Source of the DNA: Artemisia argyi
Lineage: Eukaryota > Streptophyta > Magnoliopsida > Asterales > Asteraceae
Direction of reading: 5' to 3'
Length of the DNA stretch: 64,000 nucleotides
Assembly: GCA_030686995.1 (NCBI GenBank)
Contig: CM060698.1
Coordinates: 144,727,106-144,791,105 of the forward strand
Part shown: in pieces, positions 25,536 through 37,741 of the stretch
Layout: every line of letters starts with the position of its first letter
Numbering within the stretch: position 1 is the stretch's first letter
Notes under the pieces: generated by a model
Told to the model about the DNA's origin: nothing
What the model saw: the letters and a program-made list of their open reading frames with translations, nothing else
Databases searched by the model: none
Translations under genes and position numbers: made by a program

Positions 25536-26621
25536 TCAGCTGTAGCTAATGATTTTACTTGGTTCAATTGACAGACACGGAGATGGAGAATTGTGTACGG
25601 GATAAGTCGGTGCTTAAGAGGAGACTTACAGCTTCTGCTGTCGAGATTGAAAGACAGGTAACATCTTGCAGTTTTTAGCCTTAAAATATCAAATAAAGGC
25701 TCAGTATGTGGAAAAACTTTATTAAATAAAAAAGGAAAAATCAACACTTCTAATTTATTATGTAGATGTGGTAACGCACGGCTTTTAATTTGTATAAATT
25801 TTTAATGTATACTTGCATGTGAAAGATGATGGTTGTGTTCCTTGGAATGTAGTCAACTGAGTCTATATGCTATTTAGTCCATACGTCCCATGAAAACTAC
25901 TGTGTGACTCATGAGCAGACCTGCATGGTCCGCTTTAATGAATACTCTGTAACTCCCAGAAGTTTGCAGTACAAAAGAGTATAAATAAATAAAACGTGTG
26001 TGTTTTTTTTTTTTTTTTTTTTTTGGGTAAAAGGTCAACGACCCGGTAAATATATAAATAAGACGTGTTATTTAGTGCATTTGCTGAATTTTTATTATTA
26101 TGTTAGTGAGACGCTTTAGATGGAAATCCTGTATCCGACATTGATTGATTCATTTGTTATATATCTCAATATCATCGGTCAAAGACAACATAGATGAAAT
26201 TTTGTACTGATGATAATAAGCAAATTGGTAGTTTTAGTTTGATTTGTTTTCTACAAATGAAATGTTTAAATTCTTAATGGGACAACCCAAAAACGTTTGT
26301 TTACTTGCCTTTTTTTTTTTGGCAGCATCTTGATTAATAATGATTATCTGTCCATTCTCGTACAAACATTTGCTGATATCGAATTCGTCGGTCCACTACA
26401 TTGTCCTATTTTCTCATTGTGAAAATAGTATTATGGCATTTGACCAACATCAAACATTTTCTCTGAAATTAGATATCTAATCTGATGCTATGGTTTTAAA
26501 TGTGACAAGAGGAAATACCATGCATATATTCTCGCCATCTAATAAATTAACTCGTCATCTAAAGCTGTGCTAATTGAGATGGTACTTTTTGTTGTTGCAG
26601 AGGATGAAATGCTTCCCATGA
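19958..26621 (+). CDS. CYP23: Peptidyl-prolyl cis-trans isomerase CYP23-like, 8 exons
   Basis: Cyclophilin-type prolyl isomerase of the secretory pathway. Exons: 19,958-20,074; 21,909-22,022; 22,100-22,248; 23,605-23,677; 23,765-23,854; 24,052-24,091; 25,575-25,657; 26,601-26,621. All introns are GT-AG and phases agree, giving 687 nt and 228 aa, close to Arabidopsis CYP23 (about 226 aa, recalled). Residues 1-23 are a hydrophobic signal peptide. The cyclophilin fold starts near residue 34. Active-site residues Arg77, Phe82 and Gln85 are conserved in 'FFRVDKGFVAQ'; the canonical tryptophan is not evident, as is usual for this divergent group. A short basic tail ends in CFP. Introns 1 and 3 exceed 1.3 kb. 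Intron 6 contains a hAT-like element and an A53 tract. A 3' UTR intron is likely (26,637-26,754). Confidence 0.93.
24487..25051. mobile_element. hAT-like non-autonomous element in CYP23 intron 6
   Basis: The termini are TAGGGGCAAGCA at the left and the complement of TAGGGGTGAGCA at the right. The 8-base flanks CTAAAATT and CTATTATT agree at 6 of 8 positions, as expected for an old hAT insertion. Both halves are rich in AACCGAAC words. It has the same termini and internal style as 60,195-60,491. No transposase ORF is present. Confidence 0.7.
25480..25532. repeat. A53 homopolymer in intron 6
   Basis: About 53 consecutive A residues, roughly 40 bp before exon 7's polypyrimidine region. No retroposon body is evident in front of it. 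Length may be unreliable in the assembly. Confidence 0.9.
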
Positions 26622-27963
26622 ACAAAACGGCAAAGGTATCTAAAGAAGCAACAACAGTTTTTCCTTATCAGTGTTATTTTGATACCATTGTCTTAGATCA
26701 CTTTAGAAGGTCCTGTACAATGTAGGCAAGACTTAAAAGGTCTTTATTTTGCAGAAGATGAAAGAATGTAGCTGGCTAGTGAGGAAATGTCGACTTACTT
26801 GGAGAGGTGGGCCTAATTTCATTAACTTGTCGCGACAAACCAACCATTCTTCTCATAGACATACCCATGTGCATATCACATGCTCAAGGTAAATAGGGTA
26901 CACTAGAACTTTACTGATGGCTATATGAATGCAGACACATGTGGATTGCGTTTGTTTGTTATGCTAATAGACAAGAGTTGAGGTGATGGTTCTTGTATGT
27001 CGATGTCAAGTGTCATCTTCATTTCTTCATTTGACATGTATGTTTCGGGTTTAGGGTTTTATCATAAACAAATGTCCAATGGGGTATGAACACATTAGCT
27101 CCCACCGAGCATCAAGAATTATGTTATGTGAAAAAAATACTCTTTATCAAGTGGTCAAAGCTTTGCTCAAAAAAATATCAAGTGGTCAAAGCTTTGTAAA
27201 TAAGCATCAGGAGTTGTACTGTGTAGGAAGATGTGACTTAACCCTCTCCAAGTGGTCAAATCTTACCGTATTATGTTTGTCACTCACCTTATCGGTGTCA
27301 AGGTGTGTCATTTTCATTTCTTTGTATGATTTACAGTTTAGGTTTTTTAATACTTTTACCGTGAACGTATAAACCGATGAATGCCCATTAATGCTTCTGA
27401 ACTCATTGTGAACATTTGAAAATTTGTTTTTAGGGGAAATATGAGTAAGTATAAAAAATTGTTAAGAGAAAAAGAAATGCAAATGTTTGCAAATTTATTG
27501 GTGATACATATGGCTTTAGAGGGCCTGAAAATGGAGAATGTCTTTAGTGACAGCATAGGGCTAAGTTGGAGCACATCACATGGTTCAAAATTAGGTTTGA
27601 CTCTTGTCTCATTTGACTCTTGCTACTTCTAAGCATACATGTTGATAAGGTATGGTCCTTTTTTGGACATTCAGGGAATAGTAGTTACATGGATGCTACA
27701 TGGGTGGTTGGGAGTACAATGAGAAAGCACAAAAAAGACCCTGTGCTATGTTTTCTTTTTGTTTAACATGGGTAGGTTTAAATCTGCGTAAATGAACCAA
27801 TAATGCAAAATATTTTTGTTTATAAAAATATGAAAAATTTTAAGGAATAGATGCTCAAATTGGATTTTTTTTTTTTTTTTTTTTTTTTTTAATACAGTTT
27901 ATGATAACATTGTTCCCAAATTTTAATTTTTATTTGTGAAAAACAAGATAATATATTGATTGA
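26622..27963. other. CYP23 3' flank, no further gene
   Basis: Contains the likely spliced 3' UTR (donor near 26,636, acceptor TTTTGCAG near 26,754) and AT-rich flank. A short duplicated motif ATCAAGTGGTCAAAGCTTTG occurs near 27,148 and 27,177. Short ORFs here have no coding character. Confidence 0.5.
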
Positions 27964-27991
27964 CTAGATTAGAGACCCGTTGACACCGGGT
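27964..27991 (-). terminator. Helitron 3' terminus (outer)
   Basis: Hairpin with arms ACCCG and CGGGT (plus strand 27,975-27,979 and 27,987-27,991), 7-base loop, then 7 bases and a terminal CTAG. This is the standard Helitron 3' end layout. Confidence 0.85.
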
Positions 27992-28228
27992 AATATTTTA
28001 GAGAAATAAGGAATGAGACGATAAGAAAAAGGACAACGTAAACATGTTGCATTGAATACCATGTGTATCATAAACGACAACTTTCAAGTCGTTAATATTC
28101 TTGAAATGTCAATTAAAATAAAAAACAAAATGTAATTGTAAGCAAGCCAACAAATGTAAACATGTTACATTAAAATGATGGAAAGATTCATACGTTACAT
28201 GAAATATAAATCCAAGTTTCATAAAAAG

Positions 28229-28839
28229 TTAAAAATTAAATTTATGAGACTTTTCCTGATCAAATGCTAAGTGTGCAGTATCGTAATCAATGCAATCCAA
28301 ACTCTCCTCGCCACTATAAGAAGGAACATCATTATTATCATCTTCTTCCAAACAAACGCTTGACGGATCATATTCCTTCTCATCTTTAGAGATTTGGCGA
28401 TCACTTTCTTCCTTTCTAAGTTTTTTTGTCTCATCGGTCCACGACTTGTGCCACTCGTTAACATCAAAGTTTTCATCTTCTTCAGATTCAGTATACTCAT
28501 CTTCATCAAATTCAATAAACTTATCTTTATCCTTGGCTGCACGTAATAGATGAACCTGACCAAATAAGTTATTTGAAAGTGTTGTTCTAAAGCGAAAATA
28601 AGTTTCTACATACCTTTGCTTGTCTCTGTGACACTTGAAACTTCTACATCAAAACGTATCTTCCTAAAGTTACACAATCAATAGTAATCAAGATAAGCTC
28701 GTAAACGAAGTGCAAAAAAAATCTAATTCGAATGTTTAAAGGTATGAATGTCTGCTTACTTTGCGTTGTTCTTTTGTTCTTTTTCGCTGTCATCCTCCTT
28801 CTGCACAACAGATCGGATCCTCTTGTTACTTTCAGACAT
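28229..28839 (-). CDS. Unknown acidic 145-aa protein, 3 exons, between two Helitron 3' ends
   Basis: Exons (minus): 28,839-28,760; 28,663-28,614; 28,536-28,229. With GT-AG junctions the phases agree and give 438 nt including TAA. The protein begins MSESNKRIRS, has a Lys/Glu-rich start, then an acidic segment (EFDEDEYTESEEDENFD) and a second acidic patch near the C-terminus. I recognise no domain. It lies between the inner (29,195) and outer (27,964) Helitron 3' termini, so it is carried only by the longer form. The manual choice of acceptor for exon 3 (TGCAG) is forced by phase. Function unknown; the acidic composition resembles the 38,651-39,623 protein only in style. Confidence 0.55.
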
Positions 28840-29194
28840 TGTATACGAATTAGAATGATAGTTTTTGTTCTTTAAAGATTGCAAGCAACTTGTTGTCATA
28901 TGTGATTTAGGGATATGATGTTAAATAATGATTTTTTGGCAACTGAAGAGTCATATGTTTAATGAAAATGCACTTAATATTTGTTGGTCAAATCATTCAA
29001 ACTAATTAATGGAAGGAAAGGTTGAAAGTGTCATGTTCATGCATGGAACCTTAGTTCCAACTTCATATACGAAATTGGTTTAACAATTACGGGTGCATGA
29101 CTAACATCATTAAATATTGTAAATACAATCATTAGCTTCAAAATTTAAATGACACCTAAGGTTATATGTATTATGTTAGTATAATATGTTGTAT

Positions 29195-29221
29195 AGCTTA
29201 GAGATCCGTTGACACCGGGTT
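29195..29221 (-). terminator. Inner (bypassed) Helitron 3' terminus
   Basis: The minus strand reads ACCCGGTGTCAACGGATC then TCTAAGCTA, near-identical to the outer terminus, and the flanking 90 bp interior also aligns. The hairpin arm has one changed base (GGAT for GGGT) and the final base is changed, which may have weakened it as a stop signal. Confidence 0.7.
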
Positions 29222-29359
29222 ATTTTTTTAAAGGAATAGATAACTAAGATGATAATAAAAGTAGTAACGTAAATTTGTTAAATGTAAAATATGTGTGTCA
29301 CAATCGATTTACAACCATAGCGTTGGGAATGTAAAATAGACTGACTCGAACATAAGATT

Positions 29360-29409
29360 ATGTCTCATCAACGTTTATTGGAATCTTAAACCTGGAGTGA
29401 AATGTTCGT
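29360..29409 (-). repeat. Stray copy of helicase exon sequence in the 3' region
   Basis: Bases 29,360-29,400 are identical over 41 nt to 30,863-30,903 inside the helicase exon, and TGTTCGT also matches a few bases on. Flanking sequences are unrelated. Confidence 0.9.
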
Positions 29410-29666
29410 ACCAAAAGGTAGACTGAATCTTAAATCCTTTTGTTACAAATAAAGTAAAAAAGGCTAAAAGCTTGGTGGTCTCCAAAACAGACTGTCTTTA
29501 GTACCAAAAGGTGTGCGTGAGTGTCTATCGTTGCTGAAAACCAATGTCCATGGCCTGCACATCTAAGAGTCCAAATATAATGTCAGTAAAAACAATAACT
29601 CAACAATTGAGAATATGAGAAAGATAAAGGGAGTTGTGTATTTTACATACCTTTTTATAGTTTCAA

Positions 29667-32600
29667 TCATAGACCTTCAAGTACTTCTTTATACACGACA
29701 TTTGTTGTCGTTTTGGACACATTACCATCCTGATCACAGACTACAACCTTCAAACCTTGCTTGCTTTTTACTCTTGAAATAGCAACGTACAGTTGTCCAT
29801 GCGTGAAAACAGGACGGGGCAAGTACAAACCAACTTTAGATAGCGATTGCCCTTGGCTTTTGTTGATTGTCATTGCAAAAGATACTGATATCGGATATTG
29901 TTTCCTGACAATCTTAAGAGGCAAACGCTTATCTGACGGAGTAATCCTCAACCTTGGTATAATGACCTTTTTCCCAAAGTTGGTTCCATTAATGATTTGG
30001 GCCTGAATAGAAGTTCTTGTCAATTTAAGCACTTGCAATCGTGTCCCATTACATAAACCATTTGATTGGTCTATATTTCTTAACAACATAATCGGCACTC
30101 CCACTTTTAAAGCAAGCCTGTGGTTTGGAACACCAGAGAATTTCAGTCCATTTATAAATTCTGGCGAGAAAACGGACTGATCTACGACGATACCACGCTC
30201 ACTTTTATCCACGTTGTCGCAACTTAAGTATACCATTTCTTCTCCTGGAAATTTGGCCAACAAATGCTCATTTATAGTGTCGACTAACTCATTTGTGGGA
30301 GCAAGAATCGCCTTTTCTTGAAAGTACGCCGGATCATGTATGTTATCCAACATGTTCGGATAAGTATACTGAATAATAGATGCTATTGGATCATCAGCAG
30401 AATCTATTAGAATGTCTTCCGGCACATCTATCGAAACCTCTCCTTCGTTTGGTCCTCCAAGCTTACCATCTCCCACATTCAATATCCATTCTGCAAATTC
30501 TCTTATCTCATTGACATCTTCCGGGCGTGAACCGACAGTAAGCCTCATGTTCGCGGTTAGCTTAAGGACTTTGCAGTAATCCCATAGGTATGATTGCTTC
30601 AAAGAAGCACCAACAATGTCTTGCCGTGATCCTTTTGGAATGACAGGAAGAACCTGCCTAAAATCTCCTCCAAACACCATCGTCATGTTTCCAAAAGGCT
30701 TGTCACAAGGGTCATACCGGTTCGCACGAAGAATATCTCTCAAGGACCGATCCAATGCCTCAAAACAAAGCTTATTTGTCATCGGCGCTTCATCCCATAT
30801 AATAAGCTTGCACTTTTTTAACATTGCTCCCAGGTCACTTTGAGCACTTATTGAGCAAGTAGATGTCTCATCAACGTTTATTGGAATCTTAAACCTGGAG
30901 TGAGCTGTTCGTCCTCCCGACATTAACAAAGATGCAATACCGCTTGATGCAACGTTCAAAACGATATCACCTCTTCTTCTTATGCCGGCTGCAAGTGTTT
31001 TCCATAAAAATGTTTTACCGGTACCACCGTAACCGTAAACGAAATAGATACCACCTGTTCCATTATAAACGGAACTCACGATAGTGTCATAAACACCCTT
31101 CTGTTCCGTTGTCAATAAGGAGTACAAACGCTGATATTCAGATTCCATTTCGGCCGGGTTATAATCAGTTTCATCATATATAAGTCGGTTTCCAAATTCA
31201 TTGACGTATCTGTCATCCGGATAAGGCATCTCTTCCCAACGTCTCAAAGTACTTCCTCTAGCTCGCAAAAGTTCTTCGATATAGTACAATGCGATATTTT
31301 TTTTTTCGTCGTCAGTAAGTATCAAATCTGCATAAAAGAATGAAATGTTAATAGTTAATTCCTTATAAGCGTAAAAAAACAAAGGATGTGACAAAATTGA
31401 TGAATAACAAAACATGTGGTCGTTAAACTACAATAATAATACTTGTTATTTCAAAGCAAAATATTTTGTTATAATAGGCCATACAAATATGACATGTTAA
31501 TAGTTAATTTGTTAAGAGAGAATAATAACTATTGCATAACAAAGTTTTGTAAGTTTAAAATTTAACAAATATTAACAGACCACATTAGGAATTCGTGTTT
31601 CAAAGTTTTACCTGGAATCCGTAAAATCTGCCTTCTCTTGTATTGAACATCTTCTGCCAGCAAATGCCATGTTTCCAGCCAAACTTTCAAAGGCGTTGTA
31701 AGTTCCTTTTGAGAAAGCAACGTGACAAATAGTTCACGAAGATGTTCAGCGGACGCCCAATGGGCTGCGTCTTTGATACTTTCAACATACTCCTTATCAT
31801 CCTCCAAAAGGCCAGCTGCGTAGCAAGCGTCTTTGTAGGTAGGATAAACAACACCGTTAACCTTTCTAATATCGGCGTGCGTCCGGCACCCTTTTGCACT
31901 GTTGAGCAGCATCCTACAATAGTAAGCATCTCCTGTTCCTATAGGAACACTATGAATTCTTCCGATTGACTTACCTTGTTTTCTATGAGTCCAAATTCTT
32001 TTTGGCGCATTCCACACAAACTTTGTAGGGAACTCGGCATAAGTTAACTCCCTCGCTGGCGGATAGACTTCATTCATTTTCATCCAACCATCAAACATAG
32101 AAACACCAACAGTTGGCTTTTGAACAACAGCTTCAAGGTCTGTGTTTTCATCATATATAACTGGCTGCTCGCCTTCAAGATGAAAAGATAGCCTCTCAAC
32201 GTTCGGTGTTCTATAATGAATCTCAAAACGAAATATTCTCCAAGCCGCCTCGCAGGCAGATAGGTACCTACAATCCAATAACGACTTAATCTCAGGCACA
32301 TGTTACAAACAATTTATTAATTCCTAAAACCATTGTATATTCATTTTAAATAAACCAACTTGACATCAGATTCGAGTTCAAAATTTTACCTGCAATCCAA
32401 GTACGCCTGAATCTCATCAACAGCTTTATCAATTTGTTCACCCTCTGATGTGGTACCCGGCTTATACAATTGTGCCGAGACTCTGTCCGGACCTTTGTTT
32501 ATATACTTAAACAAATATTTGATAGAACCGGTCTGGTTACACCACTCAACATTAATGTGGCATTGATAACGTTTGAGAAGCATAGCGTTATACGGAATAA

Positions 32601-35600
32601 CATAACCGTTATGCAACTGATGACCGTTTTTTTCCACATACTTTCCATCGTCCCGTCTTCTATAGACTGGATAGCCCTCAGCGTCAACAGAACTGCGTTG
32701 TGTGAATTTTTTAGGAAAGTGTTTCGTACATCGACCCTCATCCATACAAACCTGTTTCGGTTCATCTTCACCGCAAGGACCATGCATCATAAAATCAGAA
32801 ACCAACTTGTACAAATCCGGGTCCTCGTCTTTATCAGGTATCTCGGCGGAAATGTATTTATCAATCTGATCAGCGCTTGGAATCTTGTCGTCCTTGTGCA
32901 AGAACAAACAAACATGCGCGTGAGGAAGCCCTCGCTTTTGAAACTCAACGGTGTACACAACTGCAAAATTTTGTAACATTTAGTGTAAATAATAGAAATG
33001 TATACAATTTGTTACATACTAATAAATTCATTATGGTAAACATTTAAATATACAGTAAGAGCTCATGTAAATTACCTGCTTTAACGCGTCCAAATAACTG
33101 CATCTCTTTCAAATCAATCATTAACTGGTCGAGTTTCATCTTAAAAACTCTTGTAAGCACATCTGGGCGATCGGTAGGACCAAGGTTATGCTCTAGCATG
33201 TATCTTGCAATCTCCGGCCAGTTTGGATTGCAAGTAACGGTAATAAACAAATCGGGACAGCCATACCATCTACACAACGCCATGGCATCCATATAATTTT
33301 GTTTCATGTACCTTGGTCCGCCGGTAAACGAAGAAGGCAATATGACGGGCTTTCCAAGGGTAGTGGGGTCGTTATTTCCAGAAGCAATACTCTGACGGAT
33401 GTTTGAGTACGTATCACATCTAAGTTTAGTCTGTTTTGACCGATGGTAAAACAAACGTTCTGTCTCAACCATAGTGTAACCATCCACAAGAAATTGCTGA
33501 AACAAACGACCTCCTCTCGTAAACAAATTTTCTTGATTTGGACGATCCATTATCTGAAAGGCAAACCACTCCCTCATAGTAACTGTTTTGTCAATCTTAT
33601 CGCCAGAAGGGTCGGAGTTGTCAGACCGAACAGATCGTGTGCCAGGTTTCTTTCTATGCGGTATACCCAAATAATAACCATCTTGCGCCCGTGGCATCAA
33701 CAAAGGGTATTGTAAAGGAAGGTACATAGGATGGAAAATATTTATACGTTGCAAACCTTCACGATACTTTTCTATCACAATATCTCTATCTTCTATGCAT
33801 GTATCGAAGTCACCTACAATAAGCCCAGCAACCTCGTCTGATGTTGGAAGATTATAATTCCGTCCATCTTTGCCTCTCTTTGCAATGAGCTTTATTTTTA
33901 TATTCTGTTCGTTGTCTTCGTTGTACCGGTCACGCGCTCTTCTAAATGTTTTTACCAAATCACTGGATGAATCTAAAATACCTCTTAGCTGACCGATAAT
34001 GTTTCGATCAATACGTTCATCTGAAGGGCTATGAACAGATGAAGAAGAAGAAGTGCTGCAAATAAAAAGATTAACATGATTAGAGACAACTTAAGAAAAT
34101 TAAAAAACAGTTTTTACTCAATAAGTATAAACAAATTTAAAATAAAAAAAATGCGTCGTTACCTTAAAGCTCTTGCTCTATTCTCATTTTCATTAGCCGT
34201 GTCATATATATACAATTGTGCAAATTTAGGAGGAGCACCTTCTTCAGGAAGCAAACTACCAATGCGATGGTATGTTTGTCCATGGAGCCTGAAGACGTAT
34301 GGAGCCCGGCCTTGGTTGTTGATTTTAGTGTCGACCTTTCCACCCATAGAAGTGAATGAGAACATGCTATTGTAAGTTCTTATATTCTTTCTGAAATTTT
34401 TACTGTTAGAATCGTCATTAAAAAACAAATCATGCAACGGCTGTGGAGCAGGCGGAGGTTGTTCTACAAACACTTTTCCCTTGCCACAACATATACTATA
34501 GGGTTTGTTTGTTGGATTGCCGTTTCCTTTTCTCGCTTCAGCCTCCCATACCAAAGCATGACATTCTGTGCACTCAAACGTTGGGTCTCCATGATCAAAA
34601 TACTCTGCAAATTTAATTATCTTATTATTAACCGTTAATGTGTATTTGCATACTGATTTTTTTGCATAGCGTCTTGGTATATGAGTTGAAGGAATTACCT
34701 TCAGATACGCCAACGTACTTGTCATATTCTTTCCTGACATGGCCACCGTCAATATTAAGATTAAATCGAACAGGCGTCTGAGACCGTAAATATGGTCTCT
34801 TAGCTGACCTCTTTGTTCTTCTTGATGATTCACCTACTTGATATGTTGATTTTGTAGTTGTTACAGCAGGAATGGTTGTTGTTGCATGACGAATAGATGG
34901 TGTTTCTAAACCAACTGAAAACATAATCATGGCCATAATTAAAAACAAATTTAACATGTAACAAAGTTTCACGATTTGCATAGTACACATAAAAAAAAGT
35001 ACCGTTATTATCGTCAGACAAAGGAGATTGTTGTCTAAGTGTGTTGCCAACTGGTGTAACTTGATCACAACTTGTTTGCAAACCATCACACATGGTTGTA
35101 CTACGATTAAGAGTGTCACTCGTGCTCGAAGCAAGTGGAGTAGTTAAGGCTATAAATATTTTAATTAACAATGTTAGAAAATAGAACCATTTTTACAAAG
35201 TTAATACTATAACACACATGTATTTGTTGCTTACCAGTTAAGTTTCCAGAAGGTTGAGTTAGGATGGACGCGTTAGAGGACCGACTTCTTATAACCGTTT
35301 GTGGTTGGTTCGACATAAGTGAAAAAGGACCTACCGAATTTATTTGTGAATGATGTTGTTAGACATATATGGTCGTGCAACAAAATTTCAAAGTAACAAA
35401 CATATAGAATAAATGTGATGCAAAAATTTAGGTAAAAAAGGAGAGTTTTAAAAATACCATTTGAAAAGCCGTTCAAAGGATATTGTCGTTTTCGTGTTGA
35501 AGCCAGCGTTGATACTTGATGATCACTTGTTACAGCATTAGTGGTTCTTGTAACACCAGCCGTTGATATTATGTTGTTGCATTGATTAGCACGACGAATA

Positions 35601-36931
35601 GATGGTGTTTGCAAACATACTGAAAACAGCATCATGGCCATAATTAAAAACATATTCAACAGGTAACAAAGTATCTTTTAATAAATTATACATACGAAAA
35701 CTTACCGTTTGAAACGTCAGTCAAAGGAGATTGTTGTGTAAGTGTCTTGCCAACTGGTGTAACTTGATCACAACTTGTTTGCAAACCACCACACATGGTT
35801 GTAATACGATTAAGAGTCTCACTCGTGGTCGATGCAAGTGGAGTAGTTGATGCTATAAATATTTTAGTTAACAATGTTATAAAAAACTATCGTCTTGACA
35901 AAGCTTATAGTATAACACACAAATATATGTTGCATACCACATGAGTTTCCAGAAGGCTGAGTTCGGATGAACACGTTAGAGGAACGATTTGTTATAACCG
36001 TTTGTGGTTGGTTCGACATAAGTGAAAAAGGACCTACCAAATTTAATTGTAAATGATGCCGTTAGACACATATGGTCGTTTAAAAAGTACATGGATAATA
36101 CTAAAAAGGATAGATATATAACCTAATTGTGATTGAAGATTTGAAGTTGGAGTTCGCCTAACATGTGTATATGCAACCGGTGTCAACGGTGATAACTGAG
36201 TTGCAAGCGGGACATGAGTATTTATGGGCAATGCGTTGTTTCTGGTTTCAAAATTTAATCCTGAAATCATATAAGTTTTATAGGCTAATTAGAATAGGTT
36301 GAGTAGGTAACATAAAGTATGCTAAGATGAGCAAAAATTAGTTTTCTATGTACTCAGTGAAGAAGTAGCTCACGGTTAGTAACGTCTTGAAGAGGTAGTC
36401 TACTATAAGGTCTTCTTTGTTTCTGTGTAAATTGCGTAGATGAGCCTACAATTCGAACCAAAATTATGAATACAGAGATACTTGTATTAGAACCTTGTAA
36501 TATGTAAAAAGCAAAACTTGCATCAACAAAATTCATAAAAAAAAACTTTTAAAATATATATGAAATCGTTTGAAACCTGAATTATTTGACGGCTGCGTTG
36601 AAGATGTATTTGATAACGACAATGAATGGACGTTTTCCTTTAGTGGATCATCTAATGCAAAAAAAACATAATATATTATAGATCACACAACAATGCTATA
36701 TTATGTTGTTTTTTATATATACAGAAACTTACATGTCAAAAGCTCGGCCAAAGAAATTCTTTTGCTTGAAGGTGGTGTGAGTAGATCTGACAATGGAGCT
36801 CGTGGGTTTGAATCTTGAGGCGTCGGGATATGGGTTAAAGGAACGCTTTGGTGTTTCGAAGGTTGATGGTTTTGGTCGGAAAAACTTGCCTTTTTACGTT
36901 TCCTTATATCGGGTTGTTTCTTTTCTGCCAT
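29667..36931 (-). CDS. Helitron Rep/helicase (RepHel) transposase, 15 exons
   Basis: Rolling-circle transposase. Exons (minus): 36,931-36,733; 36,651-36,577; 36,445-36,374; 36,260-36,123; 36,033-35,938; 35,852-35,706; 35,619-35,458; 35,330-35,235; 35,149-35,003; 34,914-34,699; 34,604-34,163; 34,055-33,076; 32,960-32,390; 32,267-31,612; 31,327-29,667. Phases agree throughout, giving 5,658 nt, 1,885 aa and no stop. Residues 1-449 are a low-complexity Ser/Thr/Pro/Gln region. A zinc-finger-like segment (CTEC, CC) follows, then the Helitron-like N domain. The HUH nuclease motif PHAH is at about 936-939, with the two tyrosines of YLFKY at about 1,072 and 1,076. The Pif1-type SF1 helicase has Walker A GYGGTGKT (about 1,431-1,438), Walker B IIWDEAPM and TINKSQGQS. 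All catalytic residues expected for the family are present, so it may be functional. Confidence 0.93.
34914..36060 (-). repeat. Direct repeat of an exon triplet in RepHel, period about 703 bp
   Basis: The block holding exons 5-7 (36,033-35,458) is repeated as exons 8-10 (35,330-34,699). Exon pairs have equal lengths (96/96, 147/147; exon 7 and 10 share their first ~35 nt) and starts 703-705 bp apart. Introns are duplicated too. Every exon here is in the same phase, so the duplication keeps the frame. Confidence 0.92.
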
Positions 36932-36935
36932 TCTT

Positions 36936-37560
36936 AGAGCATGCAATTTAGACTTGTGTGATTTTCACTTGTGTTAATCGAATTTGCATTACAAACAAAG
37001 TGACATGTATTTTATAATTGCAAAAATAAGATAAAGTGAATAAAAAGATTTGTAATTGATTTTGAAAATGAAAGTAGTTATCTCTATTTTTGTAAAGTGA
37101 ATATGATTACATGGTATTAAATGCATAAAAAATTTTAATAACGGAAACAATTTATTTTGTATTAATAACAATAACTCACATTTAATGACATTAAACATAT
37201 AAACATTTCCTTATAAGTGGTTGTTTGTTTTAAATAAATCTTAGGCTGCAAGTTTTATAAGAGCATGTAATTTAGAATTGCGTTATTTTAAGTTTTCTTA
37301 AACGAATTATCATTACAAAGGAAGTAAAATGTATTCTATAATTGCAATCACATTAAGTGACATTTAATGACACTAAAAACGAAAAATCTTGCAAGAATAA
37401 AAATATTTGAAATTGATTTTCAAAATGAAATTAGTTACGTCTATTTTTGTAAAGTCAATTTGATTTGATGATATTTAATTCATAACAAATTTTAATAACG
37501 GAAACAATTTATTTTGTTTTAATAACAGTTTTATGACATTTAATGACATTAAAAACGTAA
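36936..37560. repeat. Direct repeat upstream of RepHel, about 300 bp
   Basis: Two diverged copies, starting with GAGCATG(C/T)AATTTAGA at 36,938 and 37,261 and both containing AATTTTAATAACGGAAACAA and CATTTAATGACATTAAA. They lie between RepHel and the 133-aa gene, in the probable RepHel promoter. Confidence 0.75.
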
Positions 37561-37741
37561 TACAAATGAAAACTTGAATATTGTAACCGAAATCTTATAA
37601 TCAAAACGGGACATAATCAAGATTTATTAAAATGAAACCTATGAGTAATTCTATTACATAAAACTACTACATAGAAAACTTTTTATGAAAATATATTGAT
37701 TAACAAAAGCGAGGTGAAACATGTGAGTTGATGTTGGACAT

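Noticed and set aside
25448..25747. 99-codon minus-strand ORF with a poly-Phe run
   Set aside because: Created by the A53 homopolymer and overlapping a real cyclophilin exon.
28267..28563. 98-codon minus-strand ORF as the gene in the outer Helitron segment
   Set aside because: It is a Met/Lys-rich shadow frame. Another frame gives a phase-consistent three-exon acidic protein over the same bases.
32470..32976. 168-codon plus-strand ORF
   Set aside because: Exact antisense of the HUH nuclease exon, with no splice or domain support.
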